Assembly (NCBI GenBank): GCA_905250125.1
Contig: CAJNOL010000513.1
Coordinates: forward strand, 56,093-120,092
Source of the DNA: Rotaria sordida
Lineage: Eukaryota > Rotifera > Eurotatoria > Philodinida > Philodinidae
DNA: 64,000 nucleotides
Reading direction: 5' to 3'
The position numbers were made by a program, and so were the translations under genes. The notes under the pieces were generated by a model. It saw nothing but the letters and a program-made list of their open reading frames with translations. It made no database searches and was not told where the DNA came from. Every line of letters starts with the position of its first letter. The stretch's first letter is position 1. Shown in pieces: positions 1 through 13,989 of the stretch.

Positions 1-539
1 GCTACATAGTCTATAATTAATGGTTTTGTCGGCTGCTATTTGTGTTTATCTGATGAAATATGCAATTCTGTTTTTACAATAGAATAGAGTACACGTCAGA
101 CATGTTGGATCATAACAATCAAATGTGGCAAAGCCCTATGAAATAGTAAAACAAATAGTTCATTAAAGAAGAATTTGAAAAGCTTCTTACTGAAAATCAA
201 ACTACTAAACCGAAGATATTTTTCGTAATGCTTGAACATTATTTTTCATTCGTGTATCGACTTTTCAATTCACCTTAACATGTTTGTCCTCACCAAACTC
301 TACAATAGATATAATAGTCCTTGTAAGATGTTTTATGTTTGATCATTAAAAAAACATGATGTTCATCAACATCAAATGCGCATCGTGTTGAAATTTTTAT
401 ATCATGTAAAAGACAACTTGTAGTTTCGACATTTGCAGATGCATTTTCAATTTTAGAGAAGAAGTTAATAGTGTTTTTTAATTCTAGGCCATTCTAATTT
501 GTGTAGTTTCTCACTGGACATTTTCTTTTGAGATCATGG

Positions 540-3125
540 GCACATCAATACAGAAAGATATTGACTAAACATAGCAGTGACAATAAATATTCTGCTATTT
601 CGATACAATGGTTTTCATCCATGTATTATCAGATTTCGCTTTTGATTACTGCAGCTTTTCGGTCACATGCTTCTTTTCCTGATAGTGGCTTGGAAAAGTT
701 TATACGAAGAATAAAAGCTCGCATATTTTGATTAAGTTGTTGGACAACAAGAATCGTCAATAAGCCATGGTAACATTCGGCACTATCACATCCCAAATAA
801 ATTGTCTTTAGTTGATCATTTTCATTTTTGAGTCGCTCGAAGATGTTTTCTAAAATACTAATTCCTATTGGCCTATCTTGAGTAAATTTATTGAATATGT
901 AACAAAATATACGATATTTCAAGCACGCACTTCGACTAGTTCATTAAAATCAATAAGAATAATGAGGTTTAATAGACCACTTTTTATAAATCTAATTAGA
1001 TTGTATCATAGATCTCGTCAATTTTGAGGTATAGTAATAATTAGAGAAAATGCATGTAATTCTATTTGAGTATTCTAGAAAAACATAAAAATCTCTTATT
1101 CATATTTATCTCTAGTATTATCTAATCACAGAAAACGAATATATGAATCAGTTTTATTTACCTTTAAAGCATAATACAAATGTGTAGTTTCTCTGGTTAT
1201 TTTTGACAGAAACACATACTTGCATATGATTTGGTTTTTCGTAGGAAGATTGTATTTTCAGTTGTACATATGCTTTGAGTTGAGCCATGATACTATATAA
1301 AACTAGATTAATAGGATTCTACAAACCTCATAGTAATCTTGATGGATTTCAGAGATAGATCCATAATTCGTTAATATAACTAAATATTGTAAACGAACAA
1401 CGTGAATCAAATACCACGGCAGCCTTTTCCTATCGAACCAAGTGGTTTGTATTTCTGGGTATGTTGTTGATAACCACTTCATAGCCTAGTCAACTACTAA
1501 AAATATGCCACTTTCATTCATATGGTCAAGAACAAATTCCCTGTAAGCCTCGTAATGCACTGTTCGAAGTTGCTATTTTTTCCAGTTACATATGAACTTC
1601 GTACTTTGATGACATTAAACTAAATATTAGTATGGAATGCACGTCTTCATCCAAAGCTTTGCTATTTTCAAGAAGAAGATAGATATCATTCAAAGACGAT
1701 TCGAAGAGAAAACCATCCAAACACCTAAAATAATGACAATATGCGGGTGAGAAGAATGCTTTCAATTGACAATTCCTTCTGGTCATGCTCTTGAGTACCT
1801 TCCACTATTCAATAATAATTTGTCGGGGTTTGATCGTTAAAAGCCTAACGAGAACAATGCTACAGCCCAGAACTACTGGGGAAAATGTGCATTTTGTATA
1901 ATAGTTTGAGATAATTACGTGATTGATGTAATGTTCTTTCTAGTTCAGCAGTTCTTGAATTAAATACCTATAAGTCAATGACATATGAAGAATTATTATT
2001 AGTAATTCACTTACCAAAACAAATATATTTTTCGTAAATTTTAGATAAATCTTCAAAATCACTTGAACTATCAGATGGTATGTTATCAATGCTAGTCACT
2101 TACTTTCGCGAGGAGATCGAAAACTAGATTGAGTTGCACATCGGTTGAAAGGTAGCAGTCGTGGTTTTAAAACACGATGCCTTATCTTCTTCGATAATTC
2201 GAGAGTTGATGGAATTATGGATTGTTTTAGATAATTCGCATTTTTCTTCATTAAATGATTTTGTTTTTTGTGCCATATAGCAAATCAAATGATAGAAGAG
2301 AAGAGAGCATAAAATCAATGACGCGTTCGATTTGCTGAATAGAAAATCGTTGCGCCAGCATACGAGATATATTGATCGAATTTCTACGTCCTTTTACACG
2401 AAATTTAAATAGTAAATATAGTTCATAGAAGATCAGAAATCTTACCAAAGCACTAAGCTTGCTTCCTGGCAGCTTTCATTTGCCGATCAGTAACGCCTTG
2501 ATAGTGTTGTCTGAGAATATAGGATTGAAGATCACTAGCTACAATAGTTAATATTCATCATTGTGAAAACTGGTGATTAGTTCTATTCCATGCATCACTT
2601 AAGACATCTATTACTACTTCGAAGTTACTGTAACATGCTGAAATTGAGAGTTATCAGATCTAAATAAATATGCAGCGTACTCATACTTGGCAGCAACTGT
2701 CTTTTTCAATTTTTCAATCTGTTCATCAATAAGACTTCCAAATATCCTCAACCGTTTGATACCATAATTTTAATAATATGATGAGGTAGTTTTGTCACAT
2801 GACAGAAAAAAATTGTTTGTTTCCGGACTAAGGGAATGAAAATCAAGAGTTAATTTAACCTTTGTAAACAACTTGTGTATGACAGAATTTCTTCAAAATT
2901 TTTTCTATGTGTTTGGTAATAAGATGTATCCAATTCTTCTGATAAATCCGTAATGTCAATATAATGAGGAGAAGTGGATGCAGTTGGCGGAATGTGAATA
3001 AAGTTCTAGTCGTAAATTCACGCTAGCAAAATTATGGATTTAGTAATATTTTTTCAGTAAATTTAGATACTTACCTAATGGCGAATTAAGTTCCTTTCCT
3101 GCATCTTTTTTGATCTGATCGTCTA
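540..3125 (-). pseudogene. Decayed multi-exon gene with DDE-like C-terminal domain
   Basis: The clearest piece is the reading frame at 629-922. It carries the motif CDSAECYH followed by FSKPLSGKEACDRKAA. I recall this pattern (SDNAGCYH ... F.DPQ.GK..CDRK) from metazoan zinc-finger/transposase-like proteins in which the first Asp looks like a DDE-type catalytic residue. Reading on past the stop at 629, residues resembling the family's next block (YMDENHCIE, compare Y.NEGHDI) follow after two stops. Upstream on the same strand are exon-like stretches near 2465-2560 (ILRQHYQGVTDRQMKAARK), 2690-2760 (GSLIDEQIEKLKKTVAAKY), 2870-2990 and 3070-3125, the last ending in a plausible donor. All are broken by stops. 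It is a dead gene or domesticated-transposase relic. Family assignment rests on memory of the motif only. Confidence 0.4.
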
Positions 3126-5450
3126 ATCCTATTCCTTAGTGTAACGATAAAATAAGAAAGAGATGTTATGATAGACTGAAGGAGTAGCTAGCCGCTACTT
3201 GGCAATGATGTTTATTAGCTACTTTACATCTCCAGAATGTGTCTATTGCACATTCAACACAGGCTTATATATGATAGAGAAACAAAGGGAGAGACGATAC
3301 AGAGAGAACAATAGAGAGAGGAAGAGGGAAGAGGAAGAGCAGTGAGCCGTGACGTATATATCGGCACACTTAGTTATTGCAAGTCCAAGTATTATATTCT
3401 TGTTCCACAAAAATTACTCCAAATGACTAAGACCAAGCATTTTGAAGGTAATCGCAATCCATCATAATTTCGTGAGACAGACTTTTTTCTAAACAAACTA
3501 TATATTTTAATATTCATCGTTGTTCGTGTGATCAAAAAAGAGTGATGGCACTCCGAACAAATGTAAGATTGCTGTAGATTTGTAGTTTTTTTATATTAAT
3601 ATATTCAGTGACTAATAGAAGATGCTCAAAATTGGAACCACATGTTCGAAATGAAAGCATTGTTAAATTTAGTAGTAGTTCGAAACTAGTATAGTAACAT
3701 TCGGAAAGAATCTGAAAAAATCACTGTATGCAATAATAAATGATTAATGTCAAACATTACATCTGGTTGTTTGGAGCTGAGAATAGACGAAAACTGTGCT
3801 TCATTTAAATTTTTATCGATCATATATAATTTAAAATTGTTAGACAAAGATCGAACGATACTAATTCAAGAAAAATTAGTCTAGAAACACATGCGAAAGC
3901 ACCCAGTGACTGATGTAAATACTAATAATCATCAACTCGTTATTGTTCACAGAAAATAAAAGATATTTATTCTAAGAAGGACTACTACTTTATGCATTAT
4001 GTCTTTATGGTTGCGTACGATTAGCTAATTTGACCGTGAAAGAATGCTATTTTAGTTAATTGACCACAAAAGAACATGTAGAATATATACGTATATAAAG
4101 TGAAATATAGATCAAGAACGTGGAACATTCAAAGAGAGAAATATGGAATGACATGGAGAGAGAGTCGTGAAAAAGAACGAATAAAAATACATGCTGCGAT
4201 ACGAGAAATTACATAGTAAAGCCAATAGAGAGAATAGAAATAATAGCAGAAGTATAGGATAGAGAGAGAGAGAGAATAGGCAGAAAAACCAATAATTCTC
4301 TACACTATTATTCTATTCCATAGAAGACTGAAAATAGACAATATTGAAATGTAAACCATGCGCGGTGCTTTAAGACACATGTGTTGATAATCTTTCGCGA
4401 TAAAATACTTTTCAAGCTTCCTAAGCATAAAGATGAAATGAGGTAACAATAACAAGGTTTCTTATGTTCTCATAGATGCTTAAACTCTCTAATGTTCGTC
4501 TTATGTCGAAATATCATAGTGTCTAATCTATTGAAATAACTAAATATATTCCTATAAGTTCGTTAGTGGATAAGTTTGATACCATTAAGATTATGCTGAT
4601 TAGGAAGCAAGATTTTCCTTCAATATTCAGATTATATCTAATAAAGAGCAGCTTTTTATTATATTTCATATACGTATTTTCTATGTAACTTTCAATTAAC
4701 ATAGAACTATTATTTGAAATACAATAAAAATAAATTGAAAAAATGACGCAAAGGATTATTTTGAGTCAAAAAAAATTATATGCCGAACACATCTCTTTTT
4801 TCCAAAGAGTTATATATGAATCGATACAGTTTTCCATGCTCTTTAATAGGTTGCTATTAACTTTTTAGAAACTCTCCATCATGAGTCCTTTTAAGTCAAA
4901 AATCTGTGCAAAACGTTTCTTAATAATACTACTGTTGAATCCAGATCGATAGACTTATTGACTTTAAAGTTATTTGTGAACGCAGCTATATATAGAAAAA
5001 TGATAGAGCAAAATATGCTCTATCTTATGAGATATTACAGTGCAAGGTTGATTAAAGAATGGCAAACAGATCGAATAAACAGCGTAAGAGTGACAAATTA
5101 CATGACTTTGTATAATTTATTGTTATTTATTACTATGGCCAGCCTCATGACTCTTGAACAAAAAGGAGAAAAGGCTGACACAGTGGACTTGCAGATTGTT
5201 TATATATGATCTTTCGTTTCATAATAGAAGGACAAGACTGCCAAATTTTTCATATGCCTATGTAGACAGCAGTCTCATGGATCCTCTCCTAATTACAAAT
5301 TGGCAAAGAAACTGAAGAAAACTGAATATTTCGTTTAATACATAAATTTAAAAAAAATTTCGAAGTCGTTTCGTTATCATCAATTTATTCAAAAAATGAA
5401 TATTATATAAGAAAAAAATGAAAAAAAATTAATTTGTTTATATTCGTACA
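3126..5450. other. Gene-poor stretch with GA-rich tracts
   Basis: No supportable gene. Purine-rich stretches occur at about 3275-3345 and 4130-4275, the latter ending in a short (GA)n run at 4261-4275. A plus-strand open frame at 4958-5209 has no recognisable motif. Confidence 0.5.
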
Positions 5451-5454
5451 TAGT

Positions 5455-5727
5455 TCATGGCATTTCACCTCGATAGATGCGTGACATAAATCTCATATAT
5501 TCATCATAACTGACTCGTCCATCTCGATTATAATCCCTTCTTGATAAAACACGTTGAATTTCAAAATCATCACAAGGAATACCAGAACGTAGAAGACATT
5601 GACGCAATTCACTACCGGTTATATAACCATTATGATTTGTATCAATTTGATGAAATGCTGTTAGAAGTTCATACAATTAATCGGCATCAAGACTGTAAAT
5701 ATTTGTTCCATCACCAGTACGTAACAT
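5455..5727 (-). CDS. Two-EF-hand calcium-binding protein with in-frame TAA
   Basis: One continuous frame of 91 codons runs from the ATG at 5727 to TGA at 5455, interrupted by a single TAA at 5677-5679. Two canonical EF-hand loops are present: DTNHNGYITGSE and DYNRDGRVSYDE. Both have acidic or Asn/Ser/Thr ligands in place, Gly at position 6 and Glu at position 12, as in calmodulin-like proteins. The protein would bind calcium; no partner can be inferred. The sequence before the stop (SLDAD) and after it (LYELLTAF) reads as one helix, so the stop probably arose by one change, for example from a Gln codon. No intron sites near the stop remove it convincingly. Either a recent null allele or pseudogene, an assembly error, or a shorter product started downstream. 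Confidence 0.6.
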
Positions 5728-8700
5728 CGTTTTTTTAAATAGTATTTTCGTATATTTGCAGTATAATATATTTTTTTACTGACCTATCTATTCAATATTA
5801 TAAATGCGTAATATACAAAAAACATAATTATTTATATAATGATGCATGAAAAAGAAAAAAAAATCATCCACTCATCTTACGTTAAAACGATAGGTCATTG
5901 TAATTTACCAAAGTTAATATATCTATTACATAAAAAGTTGTCAAGAGATATTTCTTTTGTATTGATAGTTATATTTGTGATAATTCTTGGTCATGAAGTT
6001 TATCATGTCTTCTCATCAATAGAATACAATCGATTGATTAAATCAACGGTTTAGCAATATAAGGAATATATATTTATTTCAATGAACATACAAAGTAAGT
6101 TTTGATAAAGATTCTATTTATTCTTTGATCGTTTTCAATTGAAAACATAAAAATAAAAACAAAAAAAAAGTAGAATTAGTTTTTTAGTTATTTTATTACT
6201 CTAAGCAAAATAAGGTGTTATTAAACCATAAATGTAATTAAATCTTTGTGATTCATGGTAAAAAGCTTAATAAACTCTATTCTTGAATTGTGTTAGTCAT
6301 ACGATTTCTTTTGGACATCTATATTAATTATTATTCGTCGTCTTTTGTTATTTTCTCGGGAAATCGAGACCATGTAGTCATATTCTCAATAGATTAGTTA
6401 ATTACTTCGATGAATAAATCCCATTTTTGACAGTCTTTTGTCAGTATTAATCACTCATTATTGTCATTTTCTCGTGTTTATCCAACTTAGTTATACAAGC
6501 TTTCAATGACGAACAAAGCCGCGTAAATCATGCATTTTTTTTTCTTTTCTAAACAAACAAACATAAAACGTGATTGATAATGCGTCACAACTAATATGAG
6601 ATATTTCATATCCTCTTGAGAGACAATCTTTATGCTTCATTACACACACATGACTGTATCAATAATAAGTAATGATTGTAGTAAAAAATGGATATGAAAT
6701 ATAAATAGGAATAAACAGAAAACGAAATATTTCGAAGTAAAATAAAGTTGAAAGTATATTCTTCAAGTTGTTTGTCGTTTTTTTGAGTCATTGATTAATA
6801 AACTCAAAATTAAATAATTTCCGACTACCGTTATTTGATTGAATTTAACAAAAAAAAAACAGAATAATTATTTGTAGACTTTGTTTGAATTACAAATTGA
6901 AAAACATCAATACTCAATCACTTTTATTTTCCTATTAGACAAATCATGAGTAAATGTTAAGAATACATGTTTTTTTATACAAAAGACTAATATTATTTTT
7001 TTCAAAATGCAAACAAAAAGAAATTGATCGAAATCGTTGGTTAATATATAATTCATCCTCAGTATCTTAATGTCACAAGGATAAAATATATTATTTAAAA
7101 TAAATAAGACAATATATTTAAAAATACTTTTTTTCATTTAAGGCAATTGAAAAAAAAAATGGTGCCTAATCAGTAATAATCTCCTATACTGTTCTATGAT
7201 GACAACATTGAGAAATAAAATAATAGAAAGCAAAGAATAACTAGTAATTATCTTCTTCTTTTATCTATATATAACGAGGATATGTCAAATTTTGATGACA
7301 TGATCAAAAATTCTAACATAGAATGATCTTAAAAGTAAAGATTGGTGGTAGTTTGGTTACGATTAATATAGTTTGCTGGAGTTGAAGTAAATCGAAAGGT
7401 AAGTTCATATAGTGAACACGTGATAGATGTTTGACAGTTATAATAAATAGGTTGACAGTTATAGCCGTATTGATGTTAGCCTCAATACGTCTGACCTTGT
7501 TGAGATTCTTGATTATCGATATTATCAACTTCGAAAATGCATCAATAACCGCATATACTGTCGAAGCAATGATAGGAACAATAATGGAAATCTACTCTTT
7601 CATTTACTAGGGAAAGTAGTGAAGTGAATAGAAGGAAACTGATTAATTTTTACTGCACAAATCAAATGGATTGTAATAGAGCTAAAGTATTTCTATGACA
7701 CTAACGGATCGATGTATTTATAGATAAACTCCAATATTAAATTGCAAAATACCCAGAAGAATGTACAATGTAGTCATATATTACTGTGACAGGAAATCTG
7801 ATTGCATCATAAATTTTTTTTTTTTGAATTTTCGATATATTTCCATTCCATAGTGAAGCATATCAATAGTCGATGTCGATCTTGAAATTAATATTGACTA
7901 TAATATAAACTTGAAATTAAATCTATAAATTGAATTGTAATTATTATAATCTAATCAATAACATCAATGGAAATCAATCAAATGTATAATAATAACAAAT
8001 AATTTATTTTCAATAACTATTAATACCAATATATATAATATTCAAGAATTATGCTCTTTCTTGGATTTTTATCAATTAAATCTCAAGATTGATATTCATC
8101 TTTCTCATACATTATTATATTTTTATTCCCGTAAATCAGTTCTAATTAAACTCGATTTGTATAATTGTATTATAACATTAGCTTTCGTATATAAAACATT
8201 TCATTAGTGCAATTGATTGTTTTAGAATTCTCTTTGCCGAAATAGTGTTGATACAATTTTTTTGTATTTATTATTAGAGATTTATTTACCAACTTCAAAA
8301 ATAAGCTTTTTCTTAACTATTGGAACAATTTCTTATTCCATTTGTAAATTTCATGACATTCTCTCTTAATCAGATCAAAAGACTATTCTTTTTTGTTTTC
8401 TAAAGTTGTCAATATTATAGCATCGTTAGAATGCACTGCACATATTTGTCTCTCTTTGTTACTTATCCACTATTGAAAAAAAATCTCCAAGATTTTATGT
8501 AGCATATTATCCAAGACTATTCAATGGATGCACACTTGGTTTATTATAAGTAAATATTAATTTATAGTATTCAAATATTCATTACTCTACTAAAACAAAA
8601 TCAAATTAATCAACATTATAATATTAACTTATTGTCGAACTATGCTGTTGTGAGTAGTACTACGTAGTTTCAACGATGGTGACTTCACTACATAAAGAAC

Positions 8701-10687
8701 CTAATTAACCTCTGATGACAAGAAAATTGCTATCATTACTTAATGTAACCACACTGATTGTCACTATATCGATGTATAACCATTTTGATCGGTCATTTCA
8801 TCGAAATGATAGGTTTCCTCAGAATATAAATGATTTCAACTTTTCTTGAAAACTAATGAATTTGATTGATATAGAACGAGTTATTACAATTTGGCTGCTA
8901 AAACAGCAGCAAGTATAAATAACATAATATATTCAATAAATTGTATATGTTCTAATCTAATATATGTGTGAATGAACTGTCATCAAATAGGTAGCAAACT
9001 AGAACGTGATTATTCACCGCATGATAATGATCATGGAAATGAAAAATCAATTTATTTATTCTGAGAATCTTACTTTTCAAATACACAGCTAATAGAAAGT
9101 AATCCATATGTTTTTATTTCTATATAAAGAACACTACATATTTATTCAATTTTTGAAAGACAAAAAACGAATTTAAAATTCATCCCTAATTTTAATTAGC
9201 CTTTCTTGTCTAATTTAAAATAACAGTTGATTCTTACTACTGAGTAAAAAGAAATGAGCATAAACAATACTTGAGGTACAGCTCATTTTTTTAAAAATAT
9301 ATTCTTTCAAGATTTCGAAATATAACTAATCACATCATCTTATATTTTCATATTATAATTATACGAAAACTTATTTTGTATAAACTGCACTAAACAGAAA
9401 TAAATATAGTGAATGTTCGTGTAGGTATCGACAGTTTGTTAAAACATTTTAAAAAATTGTAGAAAGAATTAAATTTGAGAAACATTTGGTATATGTGTGA
9501 CTTATATTTATCAAAAATGCATTCTAGAAAATAGCAATGATATTACTTTGCTTAATGAAATAATAATAGAAATATGGAAATTTCCCACATTGAAATTTAA
9601 TCGAGTATGAAAAGTAATCGCATTGAGAACAACATCTGATAAAACAGATAACGAATATTTATCAGAGCAAAACAAATGTAATTATTATTGTTTGTAAAAG
9701 ATTTCTATGCATGAATAGAATTGCTGATATACTTCATTTGTCATGTTCATACAGATGTAAGTGTCTCTGTTTAGTATAACAAAGTGATTGTTAATTTTCT
9801 TTTTGATTCCAGCAACAACAAATGAGCGAAAAATCATAATAAGATTCTTTCTCTAAAAAGCTTCTTTATCTAATATTTATCGTCTCTGATCTTCCAGGAT
9901 TTTTTTTTCCATAACTAAAGAAACAAAAATACTTTCAAGTATTATCACAAGCAAGAAAATTTGAATTAATTATTTTTTTTCATCTTAGTGATATGATTCA
10001 TCATAAACAATAAGTATTCATTGCTCAATAAATATTCTATTACTATAGACATAATATCTTCATCTTCACTATTATACAACTGTCATACGCTTGCATAGAT
10101 GAGGCGGTATCAAGGCTAGTTAACCTTCTTTTGTCATGGTAATAGTTACTGATATTTCTCTGTATCATGATGATGTTCAAATGCTGAGTAATGAACGTTT
10201 TCAAATGAGTTCTCTTTCGTCTTGAATAAGATCGATATCGAAAAGAAATTGTATAAGAACTTCAGATCACATAAGAAATAATATATTTCCTCTTAGTGAT
10301 GCTTCTAGGATTCCCTATGCAATCATGGATATGTACAACAAATTAATCAACAATTTATGATGACTACTGTACAAGTCTATATAATGACCATTTTTTCGCT
10401 AAAATTGAACCAAATCGAGAAATTTTGTGTATCAACTATAGTTATGTTTTCTCGTAATTTCTCAACAATTTTATATTATTTTAAAATATTTTCTATAGTT
10501 GTCGCTATATTATGCGGATATTTATTTTTCATATATGATTGGTTATTTGGACCGGCTTAAGGTTTTTAGCTTGCCAAGTCATCATCTGCTATTGGTGTAA
10601 TAAAGAAAGGAGAACGAATTTTTTGGTTATTTTATTTCTTTTAGATTCGTTTCATTTGATAATTAAAAAAAAACACCCAACTAAACA
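5728..10687. other. Long AT-rich region with no recognisable gene
   Basis: About 5 kb without a frame I can support. Open frames at 5839-6054, 6907-7137, 7313-7528 and 10357-10560 are AT-driven, hydrophobic and without family motifs. No tRNA or clear terminal-inverted-repeat element was noticed. Confidence 0.5.
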
Positions 10688-11316
10688 ATGGAAAATCTCT
10701 ATCGGCTCCCTTTTACTGTTGTTCAATGTCCTAATTTAAAATTAAAAAAGCCATCATGGGTTCGAAAACCTTCAAATACAACGTGAGATGAATCCATTTT
10801 TATCTATTTAATTCTGTTTTTTTTTTTTTATTATTAGAGTTTTATTTGGTTTACTTGTTTCTTATTTTCTTGTTACTGCCGGTGTTATTTATGATATTAT
10901 TGTTGAACCACCAAGTGTTGGTTAGTAAAATCAAAAAACAAAAAAAAAAAAAAGAATTTTATTTTAAACTATATCAGTGTTATTTTTTAGGTAGTACGAC
11001 TGATGAATATGGTCATTATAAACCAGTTGCTTTTATGGCATGGCGTATTAATGGTCAATATATTATGGAAGGTCTTGCTGCTGCATTTATGTTTACATTA
11101 GGTGGTCTTGGATTTATTTTACTCGATCAAACAAATAAACCAAATATGCCACGTCTTAATCGGGTATTAATGATTATTTGTTCATTTATCTTTATTCTTG
11201 TTGCATATTGTGCTACAAAAATTTTTATTCGGTAAGTTAAAATCAAAAAGAAAACAATAAAAGTTTTATTAATTTTTTATTATTTTAGTATCAAGATGCC
11301 AAGTTATTTAACTTAA
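10688..11316 (+). CDS. OSTC: Oligosaccharyltransferase complex subunit OSTC (DC2)
   Basis: Four exons: 10688-10782, 10838-10920, 10991-11231 and 11289-11316, joined at GT-AG sites, giving 148 residues against 149 in human OSTC. The start MENLYRLPF matches the human METLYRVPF. Further matches are [12 protein letters not shown], the block [29 protein letters not shown] and the end KMPSYLT. Three hydrophobic segments are expected, about residues 32-52, 84-104 and 117-140. In animals this subunit anchors STT3A-type oligosaccharyltransferase to the translocon and so supports co-translational N-glycosylation in the ER membrane. Introns are 55, 70 and 57 bp. Identification is secure. Confidence 0.95.
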
Positions 11317-13317
11317 ACTTAAACACAAATCAATTGATTAGTGTTCATTATTATTCGTCGTTTTGGGGATTTCTTTCTTTTTCTTTTTTTTTTATTTATA
11401 CGTAGCATTGTTTTTCTTAGTCATTGATTATTGTTTTTTCTTCTCTTTCTATTCACTGTTATTGTTATCATTTAAACTACAGTTTTGATTTTTGAAAGAA
11501 AAACAAATGGTACATAAAGAGTGATTTTAAGAATTCATTTCGCTACATCTCATTTATAATGCCTCACCAGTTTCATGAATATTTTATATTTTCATTCTGA
11601 AGCAATTACATATACATAGTTATACAATTCGGAAATGAACTTTTTTATTTCTAAGATCATTTGTGAAATTCCTATACCATACAAATATTGAAAACAAACT
11701 AATAGCATATAAATATTGAGTATCATGAGTGACTATTCAGCATAAGAAATAAATTGATAAGAAGGAAAATTTCAAAGGTTTAAAATCAGATATTATACCG
11801 AGTAGATATGTTGCATGAAGAATTGAATAAATTTATCTCAAAGTTGTTTAATCGAGAAGATGAATATAATTTACCATAACGTAGAATCAAGAATAAAAAT
11901 AATCTGATAATGTATGGAATGAAATGCTGACAATGTTTGAACAGTTCATAAAAAGATACCTGTAGTGCAAATATACAACAATCTTAAATATTATCAAAAT
12001 ATAACATGCCTCAATTAACCAACGGTTAAATATAATCGGAGTGATTGAACAAATACTTAATGTCCATCGTCAAATTAAATCAGCGAAAATGTAAGTGATT
12101 ATCAGTACGAGTTCTAGCAAAACGAGCATAAAAAAAACGATGAATGCGAGTATATTTTGATCCTTCATTTAATTATTCGTGATATTGATGTGGTCACATC
12201 GACAAAAGTAATTTATATGAGTATGAAATTAGTATTAACGATATGAGTCAGATTAATATGAATATTGTATTAAAAACAATTGCATATTTAATCAATTTGA
12301 AATAGTATTGTAATATGCATATTCAAATTATTTTGTGTTGTCAGCTACCATACTGCTTAATTTATTAATAAAATCAGATAAATAAAATGATACAAAAAGT
12401 CAATACGAAAAATATTAAAAATGCATATCGTTTGTTTTACATATTTATTTTGTTTCAAAGAAATTAATTTACTTTATGCAAGAATTATTTTTAATAATTA
12501 AAAAAAATATCTCAAAGATGATTGCAGTTGTCATAGATAAAAAAAAAGACTGACATTATGGCTAATCTAGATGTAGTATTTGTAAATGAGAGCTTTTATC
12601 CAAAGCCTCCTAGATCAGTTTCTTTGGACGTATATGTCTTTTTTTTATGACATGTTACTCCTATATACGCTATAGTTGTCATATAATAGGTCAGAAAACA
12701 TTCTATTTCACTCGCACTCCAATATATATTGATTCTTATTGAAATGATATCAATGTTTATTCGCTAGTCTTTGCTTCCATGATTTTTGTAATTAATACTG
12801 GTATTTATAAATCATTTTATAATGTTGAATATATGTTATAGTTTGTGAAGGAATTAAAAGCCTTCAAATAGTTGCCATGTATTGTATCTAATAATGCAAA
12901 GATAGAAAAATATGTCACTAAAATTTTATGTGATAAAAACAGATCCATCTTGTTCTCATTTAGATCTTAAAGGAGTGTTAAAAGTAAAACAAACAAAAAA
13001 GCTAACTGAATCTAGTAAATAATAATAATAATAGCAGAATATATTCAATTAATAATTTTTGTTAATATGTGTTTTTGAAAATATACATGTTCTAAAACTG
13101 TCTTATCTTATTAATGTTAGCCATCATAAATAGAATTTTATATTTGATATTTAAAAAATACATATATAAATATTTTGTTTTTATGCTCAATAATCTTGTT
13201 TTTATTTGTTATTTCAAAAAAAAAAGATTGAGCATGAATCATCAACGGAAAAAAATCTCTTCTTTTTTATTTTCTTGTATCGATTTGATATATATAAATA
13301 AAAAAAAACCCTAATAT
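11317..13317. other. Intergenic region between OSTC and RPL23A
   Basis: AT-rich, with no recognised gene. The open frame at 13114-13314 is low-complexity and overlaps the 3' flank of RPL23A. Confidence 0.5.
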
Positions 13318-13989
13318 TTATATAATACCAATTCGATTAGCAACATCAAGTGCATCATGATCAGCTTTGAGTCTAACATAAGCTTTCTTTTCACCATCAG
13401 GTCGAATTAATGTATTGACTTTTTCAGCATCAACATCATACATTTTTTTGACAGCTTGTTTAATTAATGGTTTATTAGCACGAATATTGACAATAAATAC
13501 TAATGTATTATTATCTTCAATTTTTTTCATAGCCGATTCAGTTGTTAATGGATATTTAATAATAGCAAAATGATCAAGACGATTTCGTTTTGGTACTGAT
13601 CGTCGAGGATATTTAGGTTGTCGTTGTAAACGAAGTGTAAATGGACGACGAAATCTTGGTTTTGTACGAATTTTACGTTTACGTGTTAATTGATTACCAC
13701 TAAATCATCAATAAAGAATTAAATTTTTTTTTTTTTTTTTTTGAAAAGATTTTTTCTTTTTTTTTCGTATTTACCGAACAACTCGTTGTTTAGCTTTAAG
13801 TGCCTTTGTTTGAACCTTTTCTTTACGATCTTTTGTAACAACTTTAGTTGCATCTTTACCTGATGCTGTTGTACTACTAGTTGGTTTTGTAGGCTTTTTG
13901 GCACTTGCAGTTGCTGTTGTTGTTGCAGCTGTAGTGTCTTTCTTTTTTGCTGTAGCTGAGGTCTCCTTAGTATCTTTTTTTGGACCCAT
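13318..13989 (-). CDS. RPL23A: 60S ribosomal protein L23a (uL23)
   Basis: Two exons, 13775-13989 and 13318-13699, give 198 residues. The first exon encodes a lysine/alanine/threonine-rich tail (starts [12 protein letters not shown]) that is longer than the human one and low in complexity. The second encodes the conserved core: [61 protein letters not shown] and the end [11 protein letters not shown], almost identical to animal uL23. The protein binds 28S rRNA near the exit of the nascent-chain tunnel and helps dock SRP and the translocon. The intron is 75 bp with a GTAAAT donor and a TTTAG acceptor. Start chosen at the only ATG ahead of the Lys-rich tail. Confidence 0.96.

Noticed and set aside
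4958-5209. Plus-strand 83-codon frame
   Set aside because: No family motif or splice context; kept only as an unexplained open frame in gene-poor DNA.
5541-5738. Plus-strand 65-codon frame
   Set aside because: Antisense shadow of the EF-hand gene.
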